Shown: piece by piece, positions 48,224-61,179 of the stretch | Layout of the letters: each line of letters begins with the position of its first letter | Numbering within the stretch: the first letter of the stretch is position 1 | NCBI GenBank assembly: GCA_003254925.1 | Contig: QANZ01008051.1 | Span: forward strand, 103,650 to 167,649 | DNA from: Chamaecrista fasciculata | Lineage: Eukaryota > Streptophyta > Magnoliopsida > Fabales > Fabaceae | Length of the DNA stretch: 64,000 nucleotides | Direction: 5' to 3' | Program-made: the position numbers and the translations under genes | Notes under the pieces: model-generated | What the model was told of the DNA's origin: nothing | Database searches by the model: none | What the model saw: only the letters and a program-made list of their open reading frames with translations

Positions 48224-51200
48224 ATGATGAATAAAACGCTTTTCCTCACTTATCTTTACCTGCTTATTTACATATTGCTTTCCTCAGCAGTCATATTGTA
48301 CAACAAGGTAGACACCCCATCTTTCTCTTGTATCTTTTTCATTGGATTTCTTTTCCCTACGTTTATGCGGAAGCATGAAGGGTTTTTATTTTTTGTTTCT
48401 TTTGGCAGTGGGTTCTCTCTCCAAAATACTTTAATTTTCCGTTTCCTATAACACTCACCATGATTCATATGGGTTTTTCTGGGCTCGTGGCCTTTTTTCT
48501 TGTCCGCGTCTTCAAGGTATGTCATCCACTTATGCTTTTGACATTCTCATTCATTTGTCTGCTTTCTTCTATATTATGGTTTTCCATTGTGGGCTGACAC
48601 TTACACACACACATATCTGTCTTGTCAAGTTGACATTTCATGACTTTTAAGGATGAACATTATGAGTGATAGTCATTTGGTTTGATTTAAATCTTGTACC
48701 TACTCAGTCACACCCCTTTGTTCTGTCATTTTCACAGCCAATAATCTTCAATATTAAGTCTAGTTTTGGGGGGTTATCTGTCCTTTGGATGACTTAAACG
48801 AGTAGCAATTCTGGATGCTTGCTTTAATAAGTACAGCTGTAGGTTCTTTCCTTAAGTGCACTTTATTGAATGTCATTCCCAAGTTACAGTTACTAATAGA
48901 AAGCAAATATGTGATATAGGGAAAATGTCATGGATTTTTGGGTTGTTACCTTTGACCTTTTTCGCACCCTCATTTTTATCATAAACTCTTTGTTGGATTT
49001 CCTATTTTATTTTCCTCTAATCCTTTTTTATAAGTTCTGCTTTATATAGGAAGTTATAATTCATCATGCGTTCCTCATTTGTAATGATCAATATGCATAT
49101 ACTTCCCTCTGTGCCTGAACTTATGCACAACAACCCATGCTTGATAAATTTTCATGGTTTGATTATTTTGCTGGTTCCTTGAATGGCGTACTTTTGTTTT
49201 GTATATGCAGGTTGTGTCCCCCGTGAAAATGACATTTGAAATGTGAGTGTCAAGTTTTCTCTTGCCATTGTTATGAAGCTGTATTAATCTTTCCTTTCTT
49301 GTTTAACTGCTGGGATCTTTCTGTGGCAGATATGCAACAAGTGTGGTACCGATTAGTGCCTTCTTCGCGTCAAGCCTTTGGTAAGCATTACAATGTGGGC
49401 AAATTGAACTTATTGTGATTTGTGATAAGCGTTGTTCTCAGATTTGGATGGTACTTGTTCCTCATGTGTATTTGTCCTAATTTTATATAATTCAAGTTCA
49501 TCATGTATCGATGTTTCTCTTCAGTTATGAGAGTTGAATTTGATTAGCAATTGTACAAGTGAGATGGTTTAGTTTCAAAAACACTCACAATTGAATTTAT
49601 AACATTTAACATTAAACGTTCTTCGGTCAATTATAGATAACTGGGTTTGTGTGTTCTTGGGAGAGCTTGGCTAAAGAATGTGTTGGCTTAAGTTTCACTA
49701 GCCTGCACTTTAGGAGGCTGTTGCTGGTTACTTCCACTTTGACTACTAATAGGTAACCCTTTAGCTTAGAATGGATTTGTAGGGTCAACATCAGGCGAGA
49801 GATATGGTGCCTTAAAATAATCTATTATTGTGTTTTTGGTTGAATGTTCATAAATCAATGCTATCTCATCATCAGTGACCTCAAAATAGGTTATTAGCTT
49901 GATTTGGCTGGCTGTTGAAATTTGTTGTCCTTTGACTTTTTAGAACTAGATAAAGTAGAGTTTCCTTGAATCAGTACCTATAATTGGAAGTTTTCATTTT
50001 CTGTCATTTAGATTTGTTCAAAGTAAGATGCTTCCAAGAAACTATGGTTGCTTGTAGTATTAATTCTTAAGGGATGATAACAAGCAATATATTTTTCATT
50101 GTGACAGGTTTGGTAACACTGCTTACTTGCACATTTCTGTGGCCTTCATCCAGATGCTGAAAGCTCTGAGTATGTTATAATGAAACTTAACATTTTTATC
50201 TGTCTATCTCAGCTGTACTTAACTCTGATATTTTCTGTTTCAGTGCCTGTGGCAACATTCGTTGTGGCTGTTATTTGTGGCACTGACACGGCTAGGTGCG
50301 ATGTGTTCTTGAACATGGTGCTGGTCAGTGTTGGAGTTGTCATATCCTCCTATGGCGAAATTCACTTCAATGTGATTGGTACACTTTACCAGGTCACAGG
50401 CATTTTTGCAGAAGCTTTAAGGCTAGTCTTAACACAAGTCCTTCTGCAGAAGAAGGGCTTGACATTAAACCCGATTACTAGCTTATATTACATAGCTCCA
50501 TGCAGGTATTTTTGTGTTTTCAATTTTACTATGAGATAATAAAAATTTGAGACTCTGCAGCTTGTATGTTGAACCTGACTGTATAATTGGGGATTGGCGA
50601 ATAACAAATTACCATTTTATTATGTTTGTTTCACTCTATTTATCATTCAGTACTTAGCCTACCATTCTTATGTGCCAGCATTTGCAACTCCATTTTCCAT
50701 TTAAAGACATTGGAGTGACAATATGTGCATTCAAGCACACAGGGCATTCTAGATGAATACTAACTCAATACTTTTTCATGTGCAGCTTTGTGTTTCTCTT
50801 TGTGCCTTGGTATTTACTGGAGAAGCCTGGGATGGAAGTTTCACAGATTCAGTTCAATTTTTGGATCTTCTTTTCCAATGCTTTAAGTGCACTGGCCTTG
50901 AATTTCTCCATTTTCTTGGTAATTGGTAGAACTGGTGCTGTTACCATTCGGGTTGCTGGCGTACTGAAAGACTGGATACTAATAGCCCTTTCAACTGTCA
51001 TATTTCCAGAATCTACAATAACTGGGCTGAATATAATTGGCTATGCAATTGGTAAGTTTTGTATGAAATAGAATGTCTCTGTTACTCTGTATACTCCTCT
51101 TTCTAACCATTACTTACTATACTTGCAGCATTAATCGGAGTTGTCATGTACAATTACATAAAGGTTAAAGATGTCCGTGCTTTGCAATCCTCTAATGAAA

Positions 51201-52016
51201 GTATTGCAGATCGATCCTCAAAGGTCAGTTTCATTCGTATCTCCATCAGGGCCTTTTTAGCCTAACAGTCAAACATGCTTTATCAGGTCTATTACCTGAA
51301 TGCCGTCTTTTTTTTTTCCTGACTTTCTTCAGAGAATGTTTGACTGTTAGGAGAGATTATTCTTACATTTTGCTATATTTAAAAATACTCTTAGCATCAT
51401 TTGCATCGTTGCAAGTGTTTCATGTGGTAGCATAAGTTGAAAATCTAGTATAGGTAAATGTCATGCAAGAGAATCTTTGATTCTCAAGTGAATTGATAAT
51501 TTGGTCCTTGATGAATCCGTTTTTTTTTCCTTCAAATTTTTTATCTTATTTTTTGTCCGCCAATGTGTATTTCATTGTCAATGATGTTGTCACACTAAGC
51601 TCCTTATAGTTGCAAGGCTTAAGTACTTAATCAATAGTTACTAAAATGTAGAGTTTATTGAAGACAGGATGCACATTAGAAGATTAGAATTAAAATGAAC
51701 GTGTCAAACCAAAGTGTACGTGTCAAGGACTAAAATGTCAACTCATTCTTGGCTTTTGTATGTAGCAAGTGATTTTATTTGAATTAAATAATAATACTTG
51801 GGCTGATTAGATACTGAATGACTCTTGCAGGATTGGAAATTTGAGAAGAAGTCATCTGATATCTTTGTGCCAAATGACATTGACAATGGAGGAAGCAGTG
51901 GAGGTAATGGTTCTGCTTCTGACATGCATGTCGATGAAGAAGCTCCTCTAATTCAATCATCTAGATTATCTCATATCGGCCGTACGCAGCTAACCAACCT
52001 TGCATCTGGAAAATGA
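48224..52016 (+). CDS. Sugar-phosphate/phosphate translocator-like carrier, At3g17430 type
   Basis: Nine exons join in phase: 48224-48307, 48409-48516, 49211-49242, 49330-49380, 50108-50169, 50244-50505, 50786-51051, 51129-51223 and 51831-52016, giving 381 aa. All introns are GT-AG. The protein has about ten hydrophobic helices of the triose-phosphate-transporter/drug-metabolite family, from TYLYLLIYILLSSAVILYNK at the N terminus to IGYAIALIGVVMYNYIK near residue 300. The conserved Lys-Asp in GVLKDWILIALST suggests the KD group (inference). There is no plastid transit peptide, since the first helix begins at about residue 7; Golgi or other endomembrane location is therefore likelier than plastid. 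The hydrophilic C-terminal tail (KDWKFEKKSSD to LTNLASGK) is acidic and Gly/Ser-rich. Substrate is not known for this subgroup. Confidence 0.9.
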
Positions 52017-53585
52017 AAACCCAAATACAGATTTTCATTTTGAATACCATTTTGGGTAAAGGGAAAAAAAAGAGAAAAGAACAAGAAAAAGAGGAATCTG
52101 GGTTTAAATGCACCCTATTTCCTCTCATTGTTTTCCTTAGGAAAAAAAGTAGGTCTTTTATATTTGATAGGAGATGCCTGTTCTTTGTAATTACTAATTT
52201 ACTTTCTTGTGTTGGATGCATCATTATTGCTTTGGTTCAAGTTTCTGAGCCGTTTGTGACCAAGAGAGGTAGGAAACATGACTGACTTTTTGAACAGCCA
52301 CTTATTCATTTGTTTCTTAGTAAATTGAAGCATTTTTCCTAGTGATGTATGCACCTTTCTTAATGTGGAAAATTGTAATTTACATCAATTCAGATGTCGT
52401 GCTGGTTCCTCCTTAGAATTAACTTGTTATTTCACAATTTTTTGTCGTCTATTTTGACAGCGTATATTAACATATACCACAATCTTATGGTTAAAAAAAA
52501 TAAAACAATGAACCTACAACTTTTAACCCCGTTATGGCTTTGTTTTTATGGACGAGCTTTTTTTTTTGGCCTGATTTATGGACGAGCTTTAGATTTGGTT
52601 GATGGGAAAACTTCATATAATATAGTTTTCTTAAATAATAGTTTGATTATATTGTCTGTTTTTAAAAATCAGAAAGTAGTAATTTGATATTGGCTATCAC
52701 AAAGAGATGTTGTAATTAGATAAAGTCAATTCTTTTAAATTGAATACTTTTTAGTTTATACTGTGATAAGACGTTAATTTTATCTAATGTAACTTTTTAC
52801 TTTTTGTGAACCTCTGAATTTTTTCCTTTTAAACAATTGCCATGAATTATTTAATAATAAAGCTTAAAAGAAAAATTTCTGATGAACTCTTCAGAAAATA
52901 AAGCCGTCAATTTTCAAAATATTCTGGTATCAGTTTTCGGATGACAGTTTCCACTCTTCAGTGATGTGGCTCATCCAAAATATTCTGGTATCAGCAAATA
53001 AATACTGGTCATTCAGATGAACTCTTCAGAAAATAAAGCCGTCAATTTTCAATTTTGCTTGTTGTGACAAAGATTGAGCATAATCAGTATACTCTTAAAC
53101 AAGCAACTAGTTGAACCCCACCTCCATCTCCACTCCTATTCCAGAATTTTATTCTATTTTTCTGAGAATACATATATAATATGAATAAGAACCAGTGACG
53201 AAGCAAATCCAAACTAAGTATAATTTATGTGCAAAACCTAGACAAAGCAGATTCGAGTATAAGCATAAGTTACAGATATAAACAAATGGACTCCCATACA
53301 TCTCCTTTAAAAGGAACATGCACAATGGAGAACTTTCTCTCTGGTCTCTAGCTCTTGTCCATCCTCTAAATGTTACATAAAGAAAAAGGGGCCAATAAAA
53401 AAAACCTATAAAGGGCTCTCGCGTGATTTACAAAGAATCACAAACAGGATAATATGAACAACTCAGGCAAGAAAAAATCAAATGACCCAACTAGTGGACC
53501 AACCAGCAAGCCTTTGACTTTCCCATCAACTAAGAACAGGTGAAGTCATCATGACAGAATGGAGAAATCAATTTCAATATAAATA
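52017..53585. other. Convergent spacer with an interleaved duplication
   Basis: It holds the 3' ends of two converging genes. A 37-base block starting 'gatgaactcttcag' occurs at 52881-52917 and 53016-53052, and a block ending 'attctggtatcag' occurs at about 52914-52933 and 52975-52994. Two further short copies 'ttatggacgagctttt' lie near 52546 and 52577. No gene seen; the 97-codon frame at 52394-52687 is unsupported. Confidence 0.5.
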
Positions 53586-56500
53586 TTACTCAATATGTTC
53601 TCCACTTCTCACGTACAGAAGCCTCCGAGAGGGAACTGGGGGCGCCAATCCAGGGATATCCCTAATGTTTTTGTTATGGGGATTCACAATCTACAAAAGA
53701 GCAGTGCATCAGTGCCAGTTAAAACAGAAGCGTTCATATGTACTCAAATATGACATATCAAAGTGGTATCCATGGCCAAGGCAATATAAGCATGTGCATC
53801 TCAATAAGCAATTAAGTGAACAGATCATTTTGCGCTGTATAACGTCCCTATCACTTTAAATTGTTACCCAATGTCATTCTTTTGGCCCAGTTTCAGGTTA
53901 ATGGGAGATTTATGGAAAGAGAAGACTTGAGGCTAAAATTTCATAAAATAAATGAAGGTACCTTCACAACAATAATGGCTATTACACCACAGAAGATAAG
54001 GACTAGAAAAAGCATGATGCACTTGTCTGTAGCCACCTGTATAAATAGGGTGAAAATAATTAAGTATAATGACACAGGTAAAGAGGAATGTATACTATGT
54101 ATAGTGCATAGAGGCCAATGAGAGGAAAGCAACCTGTCTACCAATCTCCTTTACAAGCTGGGAGGCTTTCTTAATTGAGAACTGAATTGAATCTAGATCA
54201 TTAACAACACGGCCCATTTGTTCAGTCTGCTCAAGTTGAAAAAAAAAAAAAAACCAAATTTGTGATAAACACCAAAGGTAATTGACAGATCACATAGAAT
54301 ATTTCCAAAGTACACATGCAAATCAAGCTTACTTGGCCCTTCAAGGTAGTAGCAGTTTGGGTGCCCACTTCAATGGTTTGATGTACAACCTACATTTCAA
54401 CAAAATTAAGAACAAAATTATAAATGAGCGACAGAACAAGAGCCATATCAAGTTAAAATGGCTCACCTGCTTGGATCGTTCAATAGCCTGGTCAGTTTCA
54501 TCCATTCTCTTCATCCCAGCATCTACAAGTTCTTGATTCGACATTGCTACAGGACAAGCCAAATGAGAATTGTAGTGAGATAGATAGCCTATTGCGACAC
54601 TAAAGCGTGAACATTCACAGAAATCTAGCATCATATCCCAAGAAGGACATGCCTAGAAGAATACAAAACTGGTCACCAAAGACATTCCTTGATGGGTACA
54701 AGTTACAACCAAATAGGAAACTATATATATATATATATATACATGTGTATAAAATGAAGTGAGTTTCAAAATAATATGGCACAATACTAAAATAAATTTT
54801 GTGTTGCTGACCCATATTGATTTCTGTGGCTCCCACGAGACCATGAGAATTGTAAAGAGCATACAAATATATATATGGCACAGCTTATAAAGTTCACATT
54901 CCAGACTAGAAAAACAAATGTATTAAGAAAATCTACAATGCCAACTACCAAGAATTATAAGTTGTAACTTGTAACATGCAGGGACAACCGGATAACATCT
55001 TACTTGATGCCATTTGAACATTTTCTTCCGCAGTAGGTTCACTAGATCCAGCTCCCGTGTCAAAAAGTTCAATTTTCTTATTACCAAGGGAACTCATGTA
55101 CCTGTCAATGATCCAAATAAATAAAAAATCCACGAATAGCCAAAGATTGAATCTTAATTTAGAGAAACAAAAATATTTAATTCCATAAACTTGGTTCAGC
55201 TATATTTATTGCATTTTTCTAAGTTGAAGGTACTACCAGGAACTATTGACCATCTTATTATATGTTGTTTTGTTATCATATGTAGGGAATTAAAGGGAAT
55301 GTTTGGATTGGGGATTAAGGAGAAGGTGAGGGAGGAGAGGATTGGGACCTCTACTCCTTGTTTGAAAAATTGTAAATTGGAAGGCAAGATAATGAGGGAT
55401 TAACTTGTTTGGGGAGCACCAATATCCAAGCAAGGGGAGGACATGTGGAAGCTTAACCTTCCCTTCTCCTCCCCTCCCTTCCCCTCCTAATTTCCAAACA
55501 AACCCTAAGTTGATTTATGATCATATGTTGAAAAGACAAAGAAACCAAAACCTTGCAGAACCATGCATATTAGTATATAAAAACAATATATAATAATTTT
55601 GACAACTGTACATTCTAATATGGGAAACTGGCGCTAACCATTTTGGTTGTTCCAACTTCAATACATTTATAAGAATGAATTTTGTACAGCGTATGCATCT
55701 GTTAGATGAACTTACGTTTTTCTCAAGGCCACATAAGAGTTTAGCTCCTTGATCTGCAAGAAAAATGTAAGAAAGAAAACATGAACTGGTTGTTTGTCTG
55801 CAAGCACATGCATCAATGAACAAATATATTATGATCACTTATAATCGCGCATTAATTCAAAATGACTCACGAGAAACATAATATTAATAACCAAGACACA
55901 CTGACCATGAATATAGCTTTAGACTTTTAGTTACTGTTAAAGTTCCTGGACCATCATAGTTGGGACTTGGAGAACAAGAAACAAGTTGAAGATCATACAA
56001 TACTTGTAGCCCCCTTTCCCCCATAAAACAAACTTTACTGTAGTTGATATTGTTGCATCACCTTATCACTAAAATTTTACAATTGATCATTCAGAACAAT
56101 GAGACATTATATATAATTCTAAATTTCTAATCGTATTCAAATGTGAAGTGGAAGGATACAACAACACATCCTGCCAAAGTCTCTCAGTTAGAGCATATAT
56201 ATGTTCTACTCAACATTCAATGACCAATTTTTTACCAAGAACAGTGTTTAAATATAGAAAGGGGCTCAAGCCTATCTGCTTTTGTTTATTTTTTTTTTTT
56301 TGTTGATAACTAATATTTCCCTCTCCAACAATACAATCTGCAATTAAGAAAAATGACCTAGAGTTTAAAATATCCATGAGATGAGACCAATTCTGTTCCA
56401 CAACAGCTGCATATATTAAAGACACATTAGAGGAAAGCCTTGCACTAACAAAAAAAATGAGATTGACTATTTCATTTCTAGATCACATTGAACTTTCCAA

Positions 56501-59199
56501 ATCCAATCCAACAAACTTCATATCATTCTACAAAATCAGTCATGAACCCAAACATACAATTAAGGTTACTAGATCTAACCAAAAGTCTGTCAGGCTTTGT
56601 TGGCCTTGCACTCTACAACTAAAATCTTACAATGTGGATTTTACAATTATAAATTAATGTTCTGATAAATTCCGAATATATCACTCCTTTGTTCCCTTGA
56701 ACATGATCAAAATTTTTTTGGGATCCATTCAAGCACATTTTTTTTTACAAAGCTATCAGAAGTAGAAAACCAAATATGCTTGATTGTCAGCGTAGCATTC
56801 ATGGAAAACATTGCATCTTTTCTATACACACAAACAAGAAAAAGTTATGGGTATCAACCATCGATTGCTTTTCATCATTTAGTTGCTTGTTCACTTCTGG
56901 GGAATTTGTACCCTCCGCATCTTTAATTTCACGATCAAGCTCTTTTATCAGCCTGAAACAATTAATCAAAACACAAGGTTTCATCTTCAAGGAATTCTTG
57001 GTATTGCATTAAACAGAAAATAACAAAAATAAGGCACATAATTTTATTTCCTTTGCCACTGGCACCTGTCAAGTATCAAATGGCAACACACTTCTACCCA
57101 ATAGTAGTAAGTCAGGAAAGTACATAACTAAAGGATGTGTAACGTGTGTTATCACTGTTTCAGATATAATATTTTCTACATAAAGATATTCAAATATAGA
57201 GCAAGGTTGGATGCTGCTTGCATTATCACCAACCACACTAAAGGATGATACCAGAAGATGTCAATTATTATTAAATGACACCTTTATAGTACTTAATAAT
57301 TTACATGATGTAAGCCTAGGATGGAACTAGAAAAGTTACTATTTTGCACAGAACTTGCATTTTTCTTTATCAGCTTGAGTTCAAGTTGCAACCAAGAGAA
57401 ATCAAGATTAAAAAATGTGTGACGCACCTTTTGCATTCCCTCATTTTTCCTGTGAGTTCTTCCAGCTGCTTACTTTGCCTATTGGAATCTTTAATCTTAT
57501 CCAACTTCTGGAAGCCATTTCTGGCAGGGAAAGACCAAAATTTTAAAAATGATAAAAAAAAAAAAAAAAAAAANNNNAAAAAAAAAAAAAAAAAAAAAAA
57601 AAAACTGAACACATTGAAAATCGTCAAAATTCAATAAGTGCTTGGAGGAAGATGTTTATTTAAAAAAATGTAAATCATGAATACAGAACCAGCTAGAAAT
57701 GATAAAATAAGTACAGTGAAGATGCAAAATATTCTGAAGTCAAGGTCACATTAAAATATGAGAATAAAAATAAAAGGAAAGCATATGTATTGCTTTCATC
57801 ACTATTATAAAATGCATATAGATAAAAAAATCAGTGCAAGGGACTTAGAAATTTATGCATGTTGTAAACGACACTACCACAGCAGGAACAAAGAGCATAC
57901 AGAAAGAGAGATATAAGAATGTATTTTAAAATTTTTTTATCAGTTTCATGGGCTGGGCATCTGGAAGAATATAATACATAAAAAGTCTAAACAGTTTGAC
58001 AATAATGGTGATTTGTATAAGAAAATTTAAGTCCTATCTAACCACATCAGCCCCTACATGTAACATGTGTTATATGAGAAATCACATCAGAACAGCATCA
58101 TATATACTCAACATATACTCAAGAAAATAATTGTGAGGTACACTTAACATAATAAGCAGATGCTACAGGACCCATCATGTGGTTGTATACATTATCCATG
58201 AGATTCGTATAAGAAAATTTAAGTCCTATCAAACATCAGCCCCTACATATATTTTACCTGCCAATCTTAAAAATCTCAGCATTAAAAAAATTTAATTTGA
58301 GCATTCAGATCCATCAATATTTGCTCAAGTAACTAAAAATGGCAATTTTGTTATGTCCTACACAACTGAATCTGACAACCCATCAAATCCTAAATGAAAA
58401 CCTTTGAGAAAATAGGGCATATACGATGCTAACAACTGAGTCAGACTATCCTTCAAGTTTGAATCTTTACCCAATAGAAGTCGAGATCAAAAGTTAAACT
58501 TTAAAGTAATCAAAGCTAACAGGTAACAAAAAGCACCTGAGCTTCTGTCCTTTGTTCTCGTCTACTTATGATATTCACTATCTCCAAGGCGAGACATATC
58601 AACTACTATGGTTAAAGTCATTTCCACCACAACCAAACTCAATTCTAACAAGTACCAACATTACTTTGCATAGTATGTCATCAACTAATTCCGTTTACAT
58701 TTAGTAGGTAACAAGCTAATTATGTGACATTAGAAGCAAGAACTAAGAAGCACTTAAATTTTTAGGGCCGAAATACAACAATAAAGTTGGTCAACAGTTA
58801 CTTAGCAGTTAAAAGTATGAGCTTATCAAGATATCAGAATATTACCAGAACTGATTTGAATAGCAAAGTTCTCAGTTTAAGCAATCATAACATTAAAACT
58901 AGTACTGCAACTAAACATACAAATACCACGGTCAATCATACTCATATCTACCACATGCTTCAAGTTTATCCCTCTCTATGCGCCATTAATCACAAGGAAC
59001 ACCCTCCTACTTTACACGAAGGCCAGAGACAAAATCTATGATCAAAATATATGGGCAATGTGACGGAAAATTTTTCAGAGACGCCATGATCAAATACAAA
59101 GAAGAAGAGTAAAAAAAATTACGCAAGGGCTCGGAAGTTATCGCGAATTTCACCGTGGATCTGCTCCATCTGGGGGCTCATCTGCAAGCTAGTGGCCAT
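53586..59199 (-). CDS. NPSN13: Novel plant SNARE (Qb-SNARE), NPSN13-like
   Basis: Ten exons join in phase: 59199-59123, 57520-57428, 56952-56859, 55753-55716, 55101-55004, 54546-54467, 54389-54333, 54226-54134, 54036-53962 and 53690-53586, giving 269 aa, the length of Arabidopsis NPSN13. All introns are GT-AG; intron 1 is 1.6 kb. N-terminal coiled-coil helices are followed by the SNARE region (QELVDAGMKRMDETDQAIER, then TLKGQTEQMGRVVNDL and SIKKASQLVKEIGRQ) and a C-terminal membrane anchor near 211-235 (CIMLFLVLIFCGVIAIIVVK). A short tail (NPHNKNIRDIPGLAPP) is conserved in the NPSN family. NPSN proteins are Qb-SNAREs acting at the plasma membrane and cell plate with Qa partners such as syntaxins. 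The start MATSLQM fits the family; the frame is open to 59472 upstream but that reads as 5'UTR. Confidence 0.93.
55294..55506. mobile_element. MITE-like element in an NPSN13 intron
   Basis: The left end AGGGAATGTTTGGATTGGG mirrors the right end CTAATTTCCAAACAAACCCT. TAA-like trinucleotides flank both sides, which would fit a PIF/Harbinger-type 3-bp duplication. The purine-rich left arm (gaggggagg type) faces a CCCTCC-rich right arm. It sits in the intron between coding exons 4 and 5, so it does not affect the protein. Confidence 0.45.
57551..57604. repeat. Poly-A tract with 4 N in NPSN13 intron 1
   Basis: A long A run (T on the gene strand) interrupted by unknown bases at 57574-57577. It lies close to the 3' splice site of intron 1, where it may extend the pyrimidine tract on the transcript strand. 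Confidence 0.8.
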
Positions 59200-60650
59200 G
59201 GTTGCCAGTGATAAAGTCTTCCCGGCAAAAAACTGAGAAGCCAACAGAAACCCTAGCTCGTCGATTTGGCGGAAGATTCTCGAGGATGGACCATAGATTT
59301 TCCCGCGAAAAAATGGTGGCAGAGCAGAAAATCGAAACTGTAGAAGAAATTTTCGATCAAAAGGCGTGAAACCATTGGAAAGAGGAAAACAAACAAGGAC
59401 GTTGAGGGCATAAAACTGAAGGAGAATAATAAGCTGTCTCGTAATTCGTGAAATCAGTTCGTGTTTTTTCAATATATTTTATTTATTTTAAATAAACAAA
59501 TCTGTAAGGGATACTGATTAATGAGAATAATTATAATGTATTAAAATTAAAATATTAAAATGATGATTAGAAAAAAAAACGCGGGAAAGTATGTTCTTTG
59601 ATTTCTTTCTTATCCCATGAAATTTTGTCATGATAACATTATTATAATAGAAACAAAACGAAAATTGACATGTAATAACTACTAAGTAGTTTTAGTAAAA
59701 TGAAAAACAAATTGATTTTCTTTTTTTTAGTAAAAATGTGTGTGCATACACATACAGTGGAACACAAATGAAAACAAATTTTAGTTTGATTTAATGCGAA
59801 ATAAAATCATAAAACAAAGTTATAAACAACAAGAAAGAATATAAAAGAAAACAAAAAAAATAGAGGGGAAAAAAATCAGCCTCGGTCAGAAATTGGGAAT
59901 TTATTGAAAGTAAAATCTCGTTGGTATCCTTTATCAGACATTTAGTAATTTACTAAAGGTGAACCTTGTTTTTCTCTAAATTATTCTTTGTAATTTATTT
60001 TTTTTTGTAAAGACAAGTTGAGATGAGTTGAGTTTCGAAGGCTTGTCAAAGGTTTTTGCTATAACTATGGGTTCATTTCTCTCACTTATCCATATAACAG
60101 GTTAGGCAAAGACTAATTTCATCCGGTAGAAAGTGAACAATTAAAGTCCTTCCAATAATGTTAACTCCAAGGCTCGAACCTAAATCCCTCAACTTATGGT
60201 GCAACTTACTTATAAATGCACCAAAACACTTGTTGGTTATTCTTTGTAATTTAATAATTACACTTCAATTTAGTCATTAACAACTTTGAATATTGTACTA
60301 GTGTAATAATCTCATTTGACAAAAGTTCTGATTTTGAACCAATATTAAGACTACACATAGTTTTTAATCAAATGTTTTTTTTTTTGTGGGTGTGGAGAAT
60401 GTTTTAAGAAAAGCATTTTTTTTAACAAAAAGTTTAACTGAGAATAAGTATTGATATCTCACTAATATCAAGGAATACCTCCCGACTTTTTTTAAAGATT
60501 TACGAGAAAAATTTATATGTCATCAATCAAATAAAGTCCTCACATAGATCAGAAGATTTGAACCCTCACCTTTGTAAAATAAGAGTCTTAACCCTAATCA
60601 AGTGTACCACTCCTTATCGAGTTTCATTTTGTTATCAATTCTAAGTATCA
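59200..60650. other. NPSN13 promoter side and AT-rich spacer; SINE-like pieces
   Basis: The part 59200-59480 is 5'UTR/promoter of the SNARE gene. On the minus strand 60555-60596 shows GGGTTCAAATC (B-box-like, 60555-60565) after TTAGGGTTAAGACTC (A-box-like), resembling the tRNA-derived head of a plant SINE. Another 'gctcgaacct' lies at 60173. The rest is AT-rich. Confidence 0.35.
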
Positions 60651-61179
60651 TTGTTTATAGGGTAAATTCCACTTTAGTACCCTGTTCTATGGACCAATTC
60701 TACTTTGGTACCCTGTTATTTCAAAAGTGACACTTTGGTACCCTGTTTTTTCAAAAATATCATTTTGGTACCTTGTTCTTTCAAAAGTGACATTTTGGTA
60801 CCCTGTTCTTTGGACCAAGTGACACTTTGGTACCCTGTTCTTTCACTATTTGTTACCCTATTCTATCTTTTTTAGGGTACCAAAGTGTCACTTGGTCTAA
60901 AGAACAGAGTACCAAAATGTCACTTTTGAAAGAACAGGGTACCAAAATGACATTTTTGAAAGAACAAGGTACCAAAGTGTCACTTGGTCTAAAGTAGGGG
61001 TGTTCAGATCCAAACCAATCCAAACTCAAACCGATCCGATCCAAACCGATCCAACCAAAACCGAATTATAGTTCGGTTGAATTGGATGGAGTACTATAAA
61101 AACTGATTGGTTCGGTTCGGTTAATTTTTAAAGCAAAAAACCGACCGAACCAAACCAAACCATTGTATATTTTAACTTA

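Noticed and set aside
58787..59041. 84-codon plus-strand frame
   Set aside because: Lies inside intron 1 of the minus-strand SNARE gene and has no family resemblance.
59200..59472. In-frame upstream extension of the SNARE protein (MKKHELISR...)
   Set aside because: NPSN13 proteins begin near MATSLQM and total 269 aa; the extension has no family similarity and lies where the 5'UTR is expected.
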